DNA from: a virus
IMG/VR virus record: IMGVR_UViG_3300025276_000005
Span: 1-57,552 of that record
Length of the DNA: 57,552 bases
Reading direction: 5' to 3' (one strand)
Below the pieces are notes generated by a model. That model did not search any database and was not told the origin of the DNA. It worked only from the letters and a program-made list of their open reading frames with translations. Made by a program: the position numbers and the translations under genes. This document shows positions 38,557 through 46,354 of this stretch, piece after piece; position 1 is the first letter of the stretch; each line of letters starts with the position of its first letter.

Positions 38557-38640
38557 GTGGTCAACTTGGTTTCTCCGATGTCTTGGGGACTGAAGGATTG
38601 TCTGCTTATGGTTAATAGTCGTGACCACGTGGGTGTTTTT
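38557..38640 (+). ncRNA. Candidate small RNA with GTGACCAC motif
   Basis: The terminal pair GTGGTCA (38557-38563) / TGACCAC (38622-38628) closes a 72-base structure with an inner TCC/GGA helix. CCACGTGG and GTTTTT follow, which could end transcription. It starts about 12 bases after promoter module 3. GTGACCAC (38621-38628) is exactly complementary to GTGGTCAC in the two conserved leaders at 32830 and 37607. Confidence 0.35.
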
Positions 38641-38687
38641 AATGCTTCACCTATTCATAACGACAAAGACAGTCAAAGACATTAATT

Positions 38688-38711
38688 GGATGTCCGCTTA
38701 GGCGGACATCT
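38688..38711 (+). promoter_or_regulatory. GTCCG hairpin, 5' UTR
   Basis: GATGTCCGC and GCGGACATC form a fully Watson-Crick 9-bp stem with loop TTAG, 19 bases upstream of the ATG at 38730. This copy replaces the G-U pairs of other copies with A-U and G-C, a compensatory change. Confidence 0.7.
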
Positions 38712-38729
38712 ACTTTAAACTAAAAACAT

Positions 38730-39086
38730 ATGACAAGTAGATTAAAAGAAAGTATAGTAAACGATATTCGGGCAGAGAAACTTTGCTCTACTCCGGATAA
38801 ACACCACATACAGAGGTGTCAGAAAATACTAGATAACCTAGAGAGTCTAACTTACGAGCAGTTTATTAATACCGGACACATAATGCCTAAGAGGCATATT
38901 ATAGATAGGTATCCTCATAGAAAGCTGAAGGAAAATACCAAGACAGTTTGTAGGTATGTAGGTGGTTTCTGTATTGAATTTATAGGAAAGGATGACTTTT
39001 TTTGGGGCTACCATAAAGACAAAGACTTTAAGCACGTTGAGATGACGTTGTATAACCACGTAAAGAACACAATAGATGAGCGATAA
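38730..39086 (+). CDS. Hypothetical early protein, 118 residues
   Basis: MTSRLKESIVNDIRAEKLCS... is a basic helical protein with H/R-rich segments (HIMPKRHIIDRYPHRKLKEN) and a short beta unit (KTVCRYVGGFCIEFIGKDDF). Not recognised. It is the first gene after promoter module 3 and its hairpin, and overlaps the pyrophosphatase-like gene by 11 bases. Confidence 0.45.
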   Translation: MTSRLKESIVNDIRAEKLCSTPDKHHIQRCQKILDNLESLTYEQFINTGHIMPKRHIIDRYPHRKLKENTKTVCRYVGGFCIEFIGKDDFFWGYHKDKDFKHVEMTLYNHVKNTIDER

Positions 39087-39360
39087 ATCGAGAGAGTATC
39101 AGATTAAAAAGTACACTAACAAGATACAAGAGATGTTAATTAGTAAAAACAAAGCGTATGGGAGTTCTGCTCTTGAGCCTCTGAATGTATTCAGTAAGGG
39201 TAGACCTTCCGACTCTTTGTGTGCAAGGATAGACGATAAGTTAGCAAGGATAAAGAACGTAGGTATATCAGACAAGACAGAGGATACAGTCTTCGACTTG
39301 ATAGGTTACCTTATATTATTAATGATTTCACTAGAAGACGATGAAGAAAGCAATATTTAA
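39076..39360 (+). CDS. MazG-like all-alpha NTP pyrophosphatase (DUF1599/Nmad1)
   Basis: The 94-residue helical protein contains LISKNKAYGSSALEPLNVFS, the typical KNxxYG element, then LCARIDDKLARIKNVG and DTVFDLIGYLILLMIS. The order ExxxKN...RxxDK...D..GY.iL is that of the DUF1599 class of all-alpha pyrophosphatases. These act on nucleotide pools or modified nucleotides. It overlaps both neighbours by short stretches. Confidence 0.7.
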   Translation: MSDKSREYQIKKYTNKIQEMLISKNKAYGSSALEPLNVFSKGRPSDSLCARIDDKLARIKNVGISDKTEDTVFDLIGYLILLMISLEDDEESNI

Positions 39361-39640
39361 TCAGTATGCGGATGAGATATCAAGATTATTCTCAATAGAC
39401 CAAAAAGAAATATTCAGTAAAGGTAAACGAAGAGATTTAGTTAGTGCTAGGCACATACTATTTTACCTTTGCTACAACAGACCAATGCGAGGTACTGAGA
39501 TTCAATACTATATGGGGTTGCGTGGGTATAAAATAAACCACTCCTCAATTATGTACGGTATAAGGTCTGTCAACGAACTTATTACAAACGATAAAGACTA
39601 CGCATCTGTTGTTAAAAAAGTATCGATATGCGTGGACTAG
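39341..39640 (+). CDS. DnaA C-terminal domain (domain IV) protein
   Basis: The 99-residue product has the DnaA domain IV helix-turn-helix with signatures DLVSARHILFYLCYNRPM (32-49) and KINHSSIMYGIRSVNEL (64-80). No AAA+ or N-terminal DnaA domain is present. It probably binds DnaA-box-like DNA at a phage origin, or competes with host DnaA. It stands upstream of the recombination and primase genes, overlapping both neighbours. Confidence 0.85.
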   Translation: MKKAIFNQYADEISRLFSIDQKEIFSKGKRRDLVSARHILFYLCYNRPMRGTEIQYYMGLRGYKINHSSIMYGIRSVNELITNDKDYASVVKKVSICVD

Positions 39641-40047
39641 AATCAGTATTTGAAGAAGCCAAGCTAGACGAATACTCAGGAGTTTTAGATAGTAGGGGAG
39701 TTGAGGCTAGAATTGTACTTGCGATAAAGATTACACGAGACAGAGAAAGTGGTGATGTTGAGATACTTAACACCTCTAAAGGAGGGGATTACTACAAAGA
39801 AATATCTAAAGATGAGTACGAATTATTCATCAAAAAAGGTTGGAGATATGGAGTTTATGTCTTATATTTGTCTAATTGCCGACTAAAACTTAACTCAATT
39901 GAGATTAGAATTAACGAGCATATACAAGAGAGCATCAATACTACGTTAGAGATGTTGCAGACAAGGAGAAAAGTAATACTAAACAATTACGCAAAAGTTA
40001 AAAATAAATTAAATCAAATCAACAATGAACAAGAACACTTACAGTAA
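39628..40047 (+). CDS. Hypothetical protein with coiled-coil C terminus, 139 residues
   Basis: MRGLESVFEEAKLDEYSGVL... has an N-terminal mixed domain (ARIVLAIKITRDRESGDVEI, EYELFIKKGWRYGVYVLYLS). A C-terminal coiled coil follows from about residue 92. It lies between the DnaA-like gene and the annealing protein, with overlaps of 13 and 23 bases. Not recognised. Confidence 0.5.
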   Translation: MRGLESVFEEAKLDEYSGVLDSRGVEARIVLAIKITRDRESGDVEILNTSKGGDYYKEISKDEYELFIKKGWRYGVYVLYLSNCRLKLNSIEIRINEHIQESINTTLEMLQTRRKVILNNYAKVKNKLNQINNEQEHLQ

Positions 40048-40609
40048 ATTAGCATCGCTCCATATCAAGGATAAAGTTGAGCGTAAAGGAAAGATGGATT
40101 ACCTATCGTGGGCAAATGCTTGGCATATGCTTAAGACTGAGCATCCAAACGCACAAAGAAAGGTGTACGAATCAGAGCATACGGGATTAAACTTCTTCAC
40201 TGATGGTTCAACTGCGTACGTTAAGGTTGGGATTATAGTAGACGAGTTAGAGCATATTGATTACTTACCGGTAATGGATTTTAGAAACAAGTCTGTGTCT
40301 TTAGAGAACGTAACATCTATGGACATCAATAAAACCATTCAGCGTTCAACAGCTAAGGCTATTGCAATGCACGGTCTAGGATTGTCTTTATGGACGGGAG
40401 AGGATGTGCCTGAGTTAACTACAACTACTAAGATAGTAGATAAAGCGCCTAAGATGATGGCGCTAGAGATTGGTGATGAGAATTGGGCTAAGGTTATGAA
40501 GTACATAACAGCTAATAAGAGTCTAGGTCTTACAAAAATCATATCAAACTTAGGTGCTAAGTACAGCATAAAGGCTTCTGTAAAGAAGGAGATAGAAAAA
40601 GCTATGTAG
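40025..40609 (+). CDS. Single-strand annealing protein, Sak/DUF1071 family
   Basis: This 194-residue SSAP has the DUF1071 pattern KGKMDYLSWANAWHMLKTEH, then GLNFFTDGSTAYVKVGIIVD, YLPVMDFRNK, and TSMDINKTIQRSTAKAIAMH with GLGLSLWTGED. It anneals single strands in phage recombination. The exonuclease partner follows 1 base later, forming a Sak-exonuclease pair. Confidence 0.85.
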   Translation: MNKNTYSKLASLHIKDKVERKGKMDYLSWANAWHMLKTEHPNAQRKVYESEHTGLNFFTDGSTAYVKVGIIVDELEHIDYLPVMDFRNKSVSLENVTSMDINKTIQRSTAKAIAMHGLGLSLWTGEDVPELTTTTKIVDKAPKMMALEIGDENWAKVMKYITANKSLGLTKIISNLGAKYSIKASVKKEIEKAM

Positions 40610-40610
40610 T

Positions 40611-41345
40611 ATGAAGGATGTATTAGAGAAGCTACGAGACGATGCTGAGTATTACGGAGGGGTAGGTAAGAACTACCTCTCTAACTCAGACATACAAGCG
40701 TTGCTAGGAAACATAAAAGAATTCCGTGTACCACGTGCAGACAATCCGGTATTCGCTAAGGGAAGGTTATTCCATCAACTTATACTAGAGCCTGAGAAGG
40801 CATCTGAGGTTGTTTCATTAGATATTGGCTCAAGGAATACCAAAGCGTATAAAGACTTTGTAGTAGATAACGAATTAGAGTTCTGTCTGCTAGATAAAGA
40901 GGTTAACGATATTAAGTCTTGGGTATCCTCAATGATGTCTAATATGGACTTCTTCGATATGATTACTGAGGAAGGAAATCAATATGAAATACCTAGCATA
41001 CGAGAGATTAAGGGCGTGATGTGGAAAGGTAAGGCTGACATCATAGGTAACGAATGCCTAATGGATTTAAAGACTACCGGAGACATTAAGAAATTTAAGA
41101 GGTCTGCTAGTCTATACAACTACGATAGTCAGGCATACATATACCAAGAGTTATTTGGTAAGCCACTTATATTCTTAGTGATAGATAAGACTACGCATCA
41201 GCTTGGAATATTCAGACCATCTGAGGACTTCATTAAGAGAGGAGAGCGTAAGGTAGAGAAAGCAGTAGAGGTTTACCATAACTTCTTCTCAGACAGTGCT
41301 GAAAAAAGCATTGAAGATTTCTACATTGAAGAGTACATTGATTAG
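40611..41345 (+). CDS. PD-(D/E)XK exonuclease, recombination partner
   Basis: This 244-residue nuclease of the YqaJ/RecE/PDDEXK_12 type has the pattern H55 (GRLFHQLI), WKGKADIIGNECLMDLKTTG with D143, D152 and K154, and the closing SLYNYDSQAYIYQEL (Q-x-x-x-Y). It would resect double-strand ends to give the 3' strand used by the annealing protein. Gap of 1 base from the Sak-like gene. Confidence 0.85.
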   Translation: MKDVLEKLRDDAEYYGGVGKNYLSNSDIQALLGNIKEFRVPRADNPVFAKGRLFHQLILEPEKASEVVSLDIGSRNTKAYKDFVVDNELEFCLLDKEVNDIKSWVSSMMSNMDFFDMITEEGNQYEIPSIREIKGVMWKGKADIIGNECLMDLKTTGDIKKFKRSASLYNYDSQAYIYQELFGKPLIFLVIDKTTHQLGIFRPSEDFIKRGERKVEKAVEVYHNFFSDSAEKSIEDFYIEEYID

Positions 41346-41361
41346 TCTGTTCGAACAGACT
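41344..41361 (+). promoter_or_regulatory. GTCTG palindromic hairpin
   Basis: AGTCTGTTC/GAACAGACT is a perfect palindrome of the same shape as the GTCCG hairpins with changed bases kept paired (C-G to T-A). It overlaps the stop codon of the exonuclease gene and precedes the SSB gene by 72 bases. Confidence 0.6.
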
Positions 41362-41433
41362 CACACAGATGGCAATTCGTGATGCTTCCCTAGTTACGAT
41401 GAGCCTTTTTTAAAAGGGAATTAAATTTATATT

Positions 41434-41706
41434 ATGTCAAAAGAAAAAATCTTTGCAGACGGATTCTCGTTCTCAACGAGAGACAATCAACCTGACTTCG
41501 TTGTTGGGAGAGTATCAGTGAAAATTGAGGATGCTATACCATTCTTAAAAGAACACGGGGCTAAGCGTGGATGGGTGAACCTCAACGTGTTAGTAGGAAG
41601 AAGTGGTAACCCATACGTGGAGCTTGATACCTTTGAACCAAAAGCAAGTAACTTGAAATTCTCTACACCTGCTGCACCTGCAGAAGATGAGAACTTACCT
41701 TTCTAA
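41434..41706 (+). CDS. ssb: Single-stranded DNA-binding protein
   Basis: The 90-residue product MSKEKIFADGFSFSTRDNQP...shows an OB-like strand pattern (FVVGRVSVKIEDAIPFL, GWVNLNVLVGRSGNPYVELD) and the acidic SSB tip EDENLPF at the C terminus. It is shorter than host SSB but of the type found in flavobacterial phages. It sits with the recombination genes and is followed by a strong terminator. Confidence 0.75.
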   Translation: MSKEKIFADGFSFSTRDNQPDFVVGRVSVKIEDAIPFLKEHGAKRGWVNLNVLVGRSGNPYVELDTFEPKASNLKFSTPAAPAEDENLPF

Positions 41707-41730
41707 TTCCCCCCGCAAATTAGATTATAG

Positions 41731-41764
41731 AGTGGATAGGCGTAAAAGTCTATCCACTTTTTTT
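41731..41764 (+). terminator. Rho-independent terminator after ssb
   Basis: AGTGGATAG and CTATCCACT (9 bp) with a 10-base loop, followed by a run of T. It closes the recombination operon. Confidence 0.85.
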
Positions 41765-41769
41765 ACCAA

Positions 41770-41926
41770 TGTTAACTGACGATTTTATTTTCCTATATAC
41801 TATTATATATTTTTATACTATTTATTATTTTTTTTTATCTACATTTGAAGGATAAAGTTAACATTATTAACACTACTATTGATAATCAAAGTGTTACCTT
41901 TTAATTTTTAACATAAAACAAACACA
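41770..41926. other. AT-rich region with TYAACATWAA repeats, candidate origin 2
   Basis: AT-rich tract (41790-41836), then ATAAAGTTAACATTATTAAC at 41852-41871 and TTAACATAAAAC near 41908; GTCAACATTAAAC crosses the start of the next gene. Its order (AT tract, then the repeats) is like 31520-31690. A TACATTTG box (41840-41847) could be a promoter for the helicase operon. The function is inferred. Confidence 0.35.
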
Positions 41927-44314
41927 ATGTCAACATTAAACGTCACGATATTTAAAAATATCAAGGAAACTGCGACTCCATTCTACAGGGAAGTCAGTGT
42001 AGTACTACAAAGAATTAAGGAAGGGGCATCTAAAGACTTAGTAAAAAGTATACGGTCAGAGAAAGATAAGCCACAACGAAACGAACTTAAGAAATTACTT
42101 CCTGCAATATGTTTCTCAGGTACATTCACAAAAAGAAACGACACATCACTAACAGAACATAGTGGTTTAATATGCTTAGACTTTGATGGCTACCCTAAGA
42201 TGAAGGATATGCTAGAAGAGAAAGAGAGGTTGAGTAAGAACAGATACATATACTCTGTGTTTATATCGCCATCGGGTAATGGTTTAAAAGCTTTAGTTAA
42301 AGTACCACAAGATGCCGACAACCACGTAAACTACTTCAATTCTTTAGAGAAGCACTTCAACTCAGAGTTCTTTGATAAGACCTGTAAGAATATATCAAGA
42401 GTTTGTTACGAATCGTATGACCCTTTGGTTTACGTTAACGAGACATCTTCTTTATGGGATACGATAGAGGATTTAGAGTACAAGGAGATTTCAATAATCA
42501 GAGATGCTCCTACGATACCAATTACAGACGAGAATAAAATAGTTGAGATACTCGTTAAGTGGTGGACAAAGAAATACCCAATGGCTGAGGGTCAGAGAAA
42601 TCAGAATGCTTTTATTCTAGCTATGGCTTTCAATGACTACGGGGTTAATAAGAGTTTATCTTCTTACGTTCTTAACGGATACGCAAACGAAAGCTTTAAC
42701 TTGAATGAGATTGAGAGAACAATTGACTCTGCTTATGCGAACACTCAAAACTTTGGGAGTAAGTACTACGAGGATGAGGAGAGAGTTAACAACATCAAGT
42801 CTCAGTTCAGAAGAGGTGCGACAAAAAAAGAAATCCGTCAAGAATTAGAGGACTCGAATCTAGACGGAGCAGTTATCGAGTCAGTAATGACCAAAGTCTT
42901 AGACGAGAATGCTCTTAAGCAGTTTTGGACAAAGAGCGATAAGGGTGCTATTAAAATAGTTCACATCCTTTTTAAGACGTTCTTAGAGGATAACGGCTTC
43001 TATAAGTATTGTCCGGAGGGAGGAAAGAACTACGTCTTTGTAAGGGTCACAAACAACCTCATAGACCACACGTCAGAGAAGGAGATAAAGGACTTTATAT
43101 TAGGTCACTTAATTTCTCTAGAGGATTTGAGTATATATAACTACTTCGCAGATAACACTAGGTTGTTTAGAGAGGAATTCCTTACACTACTATCTACGAT
43201 TGACATCTACTTCATATCAGATACCAAAGACTCAGCTTACTTGTACTATAAGAATTGTGCAGTACAGATAACTAAGGATGGTGTTAAAGCAATTGACTAC
43301 TTAGACTTGGGTGGTTACGTTTGGAGTGACCACGTTATAGATAGGAACTTTAACATATGTGATGTAGGTAATTGTGATTACAAGACATTCATAAGTAACG
43401 TAAGTGGTAGAGACCCTAAAAGAGTCCTTACAATGGAGAGTACGATAGGGTTTATGCTACACGCACATAAGAACTTAGCTTACTGCCCTGCTATCATACT
43501 AAACGATGAGGTTATATCAGACAATCCTGAAGGTGGTACGGGTAAAGGTTTATTTATGAATGCCCTATCTAAGATGAAGAAGGTTGTTACGATTGACGGT
43601 AAGTCATTCACGTTTGAGCGTTCGTTTGCGTACCAACTTGTATCGGCTGACACTCAGATACTTGTATTTGATGACGTTAAGAAACACTTTGACTTCGAGA
43701 GATTGTTCAGTGTAGTTACAGAAGGTTTGACTTTAGAGAAGAAGAATAAGGATGCTATTAAAATTCCGTTCAGCAAATCTCCAAAGGTTGCTATAACAAC
43801 TAACTACGCGATTAAAGGTTCGGGTAATTCATTTGCTAGACGTAAATGGGAGCTAGAACTATGTCAGTACTACAGCAAAGACTTTACTCCTTTAGACGAG
43901 TTCGGAAAGTTAATGTTCGGAGATTGGGGCGATGACGAGTGGTGTGGTTTTGATAACTATATGATTGGATGCCTTCAAGAGTATTTACTTAATGGGTTAC
44001 AGTTTAGTGAGTCCACAAACGGACCGACCAAGATACTATCACAAACAACTAACCACGAGTTTATTGAATGGTGTGGTCTTGTAGAAGGTGTGGAGGGCTC
44101 AGCGTATCTACCGGTAGATGTTAAGTTGAATTGTCAGCAGTTATACTATGACTTTATGGAGGAGTATCCGCAATACTCAAAAGGCAACGGAAACACTTTA
44201 TCAAAAGCAGCGTTCTATAAGTTCTTAGTTGAGTACGCTAAGTTTAAAGAAGGTGTTAAGCCTGATGTTGGTAGAGATGTACAAGGAAGATTTATGGTAA
44301 TTAAAACAAAATAA
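41927..44314 (+). CDS. Primase-helicase: BT4734/VirE_N primase with SF3 (DUF5906) helicase
   Basis: The 795-residue product has an N-terminal BT4734-like/VirE_N domain with HSGLICLDFDGYPK (metal Asp pair 85/87) and SPSGNGLKALVKV (114-126). A primase C-terminal-type helical unit follows. Then comes an SF3/DUF5906 helicase with Walker A GGTGKG (536-541), Walker B ILVFDDV and sensor ITTNY, plus an arginine-rich RRKWELEL. It primes and unwinds at the phage origin. It lies right after the AT-rich repeat region. Confidence 0.85.
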   Translation: MSTLNVTIFKNIKETATPFYREVSVVLQRIKEGASKDLVKSIRSEKDKPQRNELKKLLPAICFSGTFTKRNDTSLTEHSGLICLDFDGYPKMKDMLEEKERLSKNRYIYSVFISPSGNGLKALVKVPQDADNHVNYFNSLEKHFNSEFFDKTCKNISRVCYESYDPLVYVNETSSLWDTIEDLEYKEISIIRDAPTIPITDENKIVEILVKWWTKKYPMAEGQRNQNAFILAMAFNDYGVNKSLSSYVLNGYANESFNLNEIERTIDSAYANTQNFGSKYYEDEERVNNIKSQFRRGATKKEIRQELEDSNLDGAVIESVMTKVLDENALKQFWTKSDKGAIKIVHILFKTFLEDNGFYKYCPEGGKNYVFVRVTNNLIDHTSEKEIKDFILGHLISLEDLSIYNYFADNTRLFREEFLTLLSTIDIYFISDTKDSAYLYYKNCAVQITKDGVKAIDYLDLGGYVWSDHVIDRNFNICDVGNCDYKTFISNVSGRDPKRVLTMESTIGFMLHAHKNLAYCPAIILNDEVISDNPEGGTGKGLFMNALSKMKKVVTIDGKSFTFERSFAYQLVSADTQILVFDDVKKHFDFERLFSVVTEGLTLEKKNKDAIKIPFSKSPKVAITTNYAIKGSGNSFARRKWELELCQYYSKDFTPLDEFGKLMFGDWGDDEWCGFDNYMIGCLQEYLLNGLQFSESTNGPTKILSQTTNHEFIEWCGLVEGVEGSAYLPVDVKLNCQQLYYDFMEEYPQYSKGNGNTLSKAAFYKFLVEYAKFKEGVKPDVGRDVQGRFMVIKTK

Positions 44315-44574
44315 TGAAAACACAAGAAACACTACTAGATTTCCTAGTCTACAACTATAGAGAGGAAACATTCCTAAAGGCTGATGGATTTGATTCTGCC
44401 TGTATAGGATTTGATTATAAGACAAGACGATTGATATACTCAACAAGCAAGTGCATCAAAATACTTGTAGATGATGGTATGGATTACGAAGAGGCTTGCG
44501 AGTACTTTCAGTTCAATATATTAGAGGCTTACGTTGGAGAGAAGACACCAATCTTTGCCATAGACGAATGGTAG
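44314..44574 (+). CDS. Conserved phage protein, 86 residues
   Basis: MKTQETLLDFLVYNYREETF... has the pattern DGFDSACIGFDYKTRRLIYS..KCIKILVDDGMDYEEACEYFQF.ILEAYVGEKTPI. It is a recurrent small protein in replication regions of many phages, without known function. ATG overlaps the helicase stop by one base; its end overlaps the next gene. Confidence 0.6.
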   Translation: MKTQETLLDFLVYNYREETFLKADGFDSACIGFDYKTRRLIYSTSKCIKILVDDGMDYEEACEYFQFNILEAYVGEKTPIFAIDEW

Positions 44575-45812
44575 AAACTGTTCAGTGGAGAGAATACCAA
44601 TCGGATATAATTGGTAGAGCCACAAACATACTGAAGACCAAGAACTTCGTGTACCTAGCAATGGAAGTTAGGACGGGAAAGACTTTAACAAGTCTTGGTA
44701 TATGTGAGAAAATGGAGGCTCAGAATGTTCTGTTCCTAACTAAAAAGAAAGCGGTGCAGTCAATTAGCGATGACTACGACAAGTTATGCCCTATTCGATT
44801 CACTTTGTTTACAATCAACTACGAATCAATGCACAAGGCTCCTAACTTAAAGTGGGACTTAATTATATGTGACGAGGCTCATAGTCTTGGAGCGTTTCCT
44901 AAACCAAATAACAGGTCAAAAGCTGTAAGGGATTTAATATTAAAGACTAAGGCAAAGGTTATACTCTTATCAGGGACACCAACTCCTGAGTCTTATAGTC
45001 AGATGTACCATCAGATATATGGAATCAAGGGAAACCCGTTTGCTAACTTTAAGAACTTCTATAGGTTCTGCGATAGGTTTGTAGATGTAAGAGAGAGAAA
45101 GATAAACGGTCTAATGATTAGAGATTACTCAAAAGGTAGACAAGAGATATTGGATGCGGTTAAACCATTCACTATAAGCTTAACTCAGAAGGAAGCCGGT
45201 TTTGTAACTGAGACCACAGAAGAAGTTCTTGAGGTGAAGATGCTCGATACCACGTACAACCTAGCCAAGAAGCTAAAGAAAGATTTAGTTGTTGAAGGTT
45301 CAGACGAGGTTGTGTTAGCAGACACTCCGGTAAAGTTGATGATGAAGTTACATCAGATATACTCAGGCAGTGTGAAGTTTGAGAGTGGTAACTCAAAGAT
45401 ACTTGACTACTCTAAGGCTGAATTTATTAAGGAGCATTTCAAAGGTAAGAAGATTGGTATCTTCTATAAGTTCAAGGAAGAGTTGAACGCCTTAAAGCAA
45501 GTGTTTGGTGATGAGTTAGTAACTGAGCTTAGTCCGTTCGAGCGGACTAATAAGAATATAGCCCTTCAGATTGTATCAGGACGTGAGGGCATCTCACTGA
45601 GACACGCTGACTGTTTGGTTTACTACAACATTGACTTCAGTGCTACAAGCTATTGGCAGTCAAAGGATAGGATGACAACCAAAGAGCGTCTTAAAAACAA
45701 GGTCTATTGGATATTTGCCAAGGGAGGTATTGAGACTGAGATATATAAGGCGGTTACAAAGAAGAAGGATTATACACTAAGACACTTTAAAAGAGATTTA
45801 TTATCTTTATAG
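44568..45812 (+). CDS. SNF2-like superfamily 2 helicase
   Basis: I use the ATG at 44568 (MVETVQWREYQSDIIGRATN), which overlaps the upstream stop, giving 414 residues. Motifs: Walker A AMEVRTGKT (31-39), DEAH (102-105, LIICDEAHSLG), LLSGTPTPES (motif III), and the C-terminal RecA domain with VSGREGISLRHAD and SYWQSKDRMTTKER. It is a compact SNF2-type ATPase, typical of phage replication modules. An internal GTCCG-like palindrome is at 45531-45548. Confidence 0.85.
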   Translation: MVETVQWREYQSDIIGRATNILKTKNFVYLAMEVRTGKTLTSLGICEKMEAQNVLFLTKKKAVQSISDDYDKLCPIRFTLFTINYESMHKAPNLKWDLIICDEAHSLGAFPKPNNRSKAVRDLILKTKAKVILLSGTPTPESYSQMYHQIYGIKGNPFANFKNFYRFCDRFVDVRERKINGLMIRDYSKGRQEILDAVKPFTISLTQKEAGFVTETTEEVLEVKMLDTTYNLAKKLKKDLVVEGSDEVVLADTPVKLMMKLHQIYSGSVKFESGNSKILDYSKAEFIKEHFKGKKIGIFYKFKEELNALKQVFGDELVTELSPFERTNKNIALQIVSGREGISLRHADCLVYYNIDFSATSYWQSKDRMTTKERLKNKVYWIFAKGGIETEIYKAVTKKKDYTLRHFKRDLLSL

Positions 45813-45813
45813 A

Positions 45814-46065
45814 ATGACAGAGCAACAGATACAATCAAAGAGAATCAAGCAGTTAGAATCCGAGGGCTATTATGTCTTGAAGTTAGTAAAGACTAATAAG
45901 AATGGGATTCCTGACTTGGTTGCCTTTAAACCAAACGCTGACGTGCTATTCAGTGAAGTGAAGAGACCTACAGGTGTGGTATCTAAGTTACAGGAGTATA
46001 GACTTAAAGAATTAGAAGGGTATGGATTCAGAACAGAAGTCTACAGAGGGGAAGAAGACGCTTAG
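45814..46065 (+). CDS. VRR-NUC nuclease
   Basis: This 83-residue PD-(D/E)XK nuclease of the VRR-NUC family contains NKNGIPDLVAF (D34), FSEVKRPTGVVSKLQEYRLK (E48, K50, then Q60) in the correct order and spacing. Small stand-alone VRR-NUC proteins usually follow a helicase in phages and act on branched DNA. One base after the helicase stop. Confidence 0.9.
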   Translation: MTEQQIQSKRIKQLESEGYYVLKLVKTNKNGIPDLVAFKPNADVLFSEVKRPTGVVSKLQEYRLKELEGYGFRTEVYRGEEDA

Positions 46066-46354
46066 ATTTGATGCTGCGTTTATGGATTACCTATCAGACT
46101 TTTACGAGGATGAGCAGGACGATATAATCAAGCAGTTAATATTTAACGATGACATTCTACCTAAGCAAGACGATTACACTCAGCATTTAGGGGGTAGGCT
46201 GAATAATAATAAGGTTTACTTTATACTAGAGTTTATAAATGAGACCCATTACGAAAGCCCTATCTATTTAGATGTTGAGGAGATAACACTAGACGAGTAT
46301 TTAGATTTAATGATTAAAAAAGAAACACTACAAAGAGATGAAGACGGGATTTAG
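46022..46354 (+). CDS. Hypothetical protein, 110 residues
   Basis: MDSEQKSTEGKKTLRFDAAF... is an acidic protein overlapping the VRR-NUC gene by 44 bases. A later ATG (46082) would remove the overlap, so the true start is uncertain. The body (EQDDIIKQLIFNDDILPKQD, VYFILEFINETHYES) is mixed alpha/beta and not recognised. Confidence 0.45.
   Translation: MDSEQKSTEGKKTLRFDAAFMDYLSDFYEDEQDDIIKQLIFNDDILPKQDDYTQHLGGRLNNNKVYFILEFINETHYESPIYLDVEEITLDEYLDLMIKKETLQRDEDGI

Noticed and set aside
41372-41416. 14-codon frame between the exonuclease and ssb genes
   Set aside because: No supporting start context and too short to support.
41728-41760. DnaA-box-like CTATCCACT pair
   Set aside because: The two copies are the arms of the ssb terminator and match the consensus at only about 7 of 9 bases.
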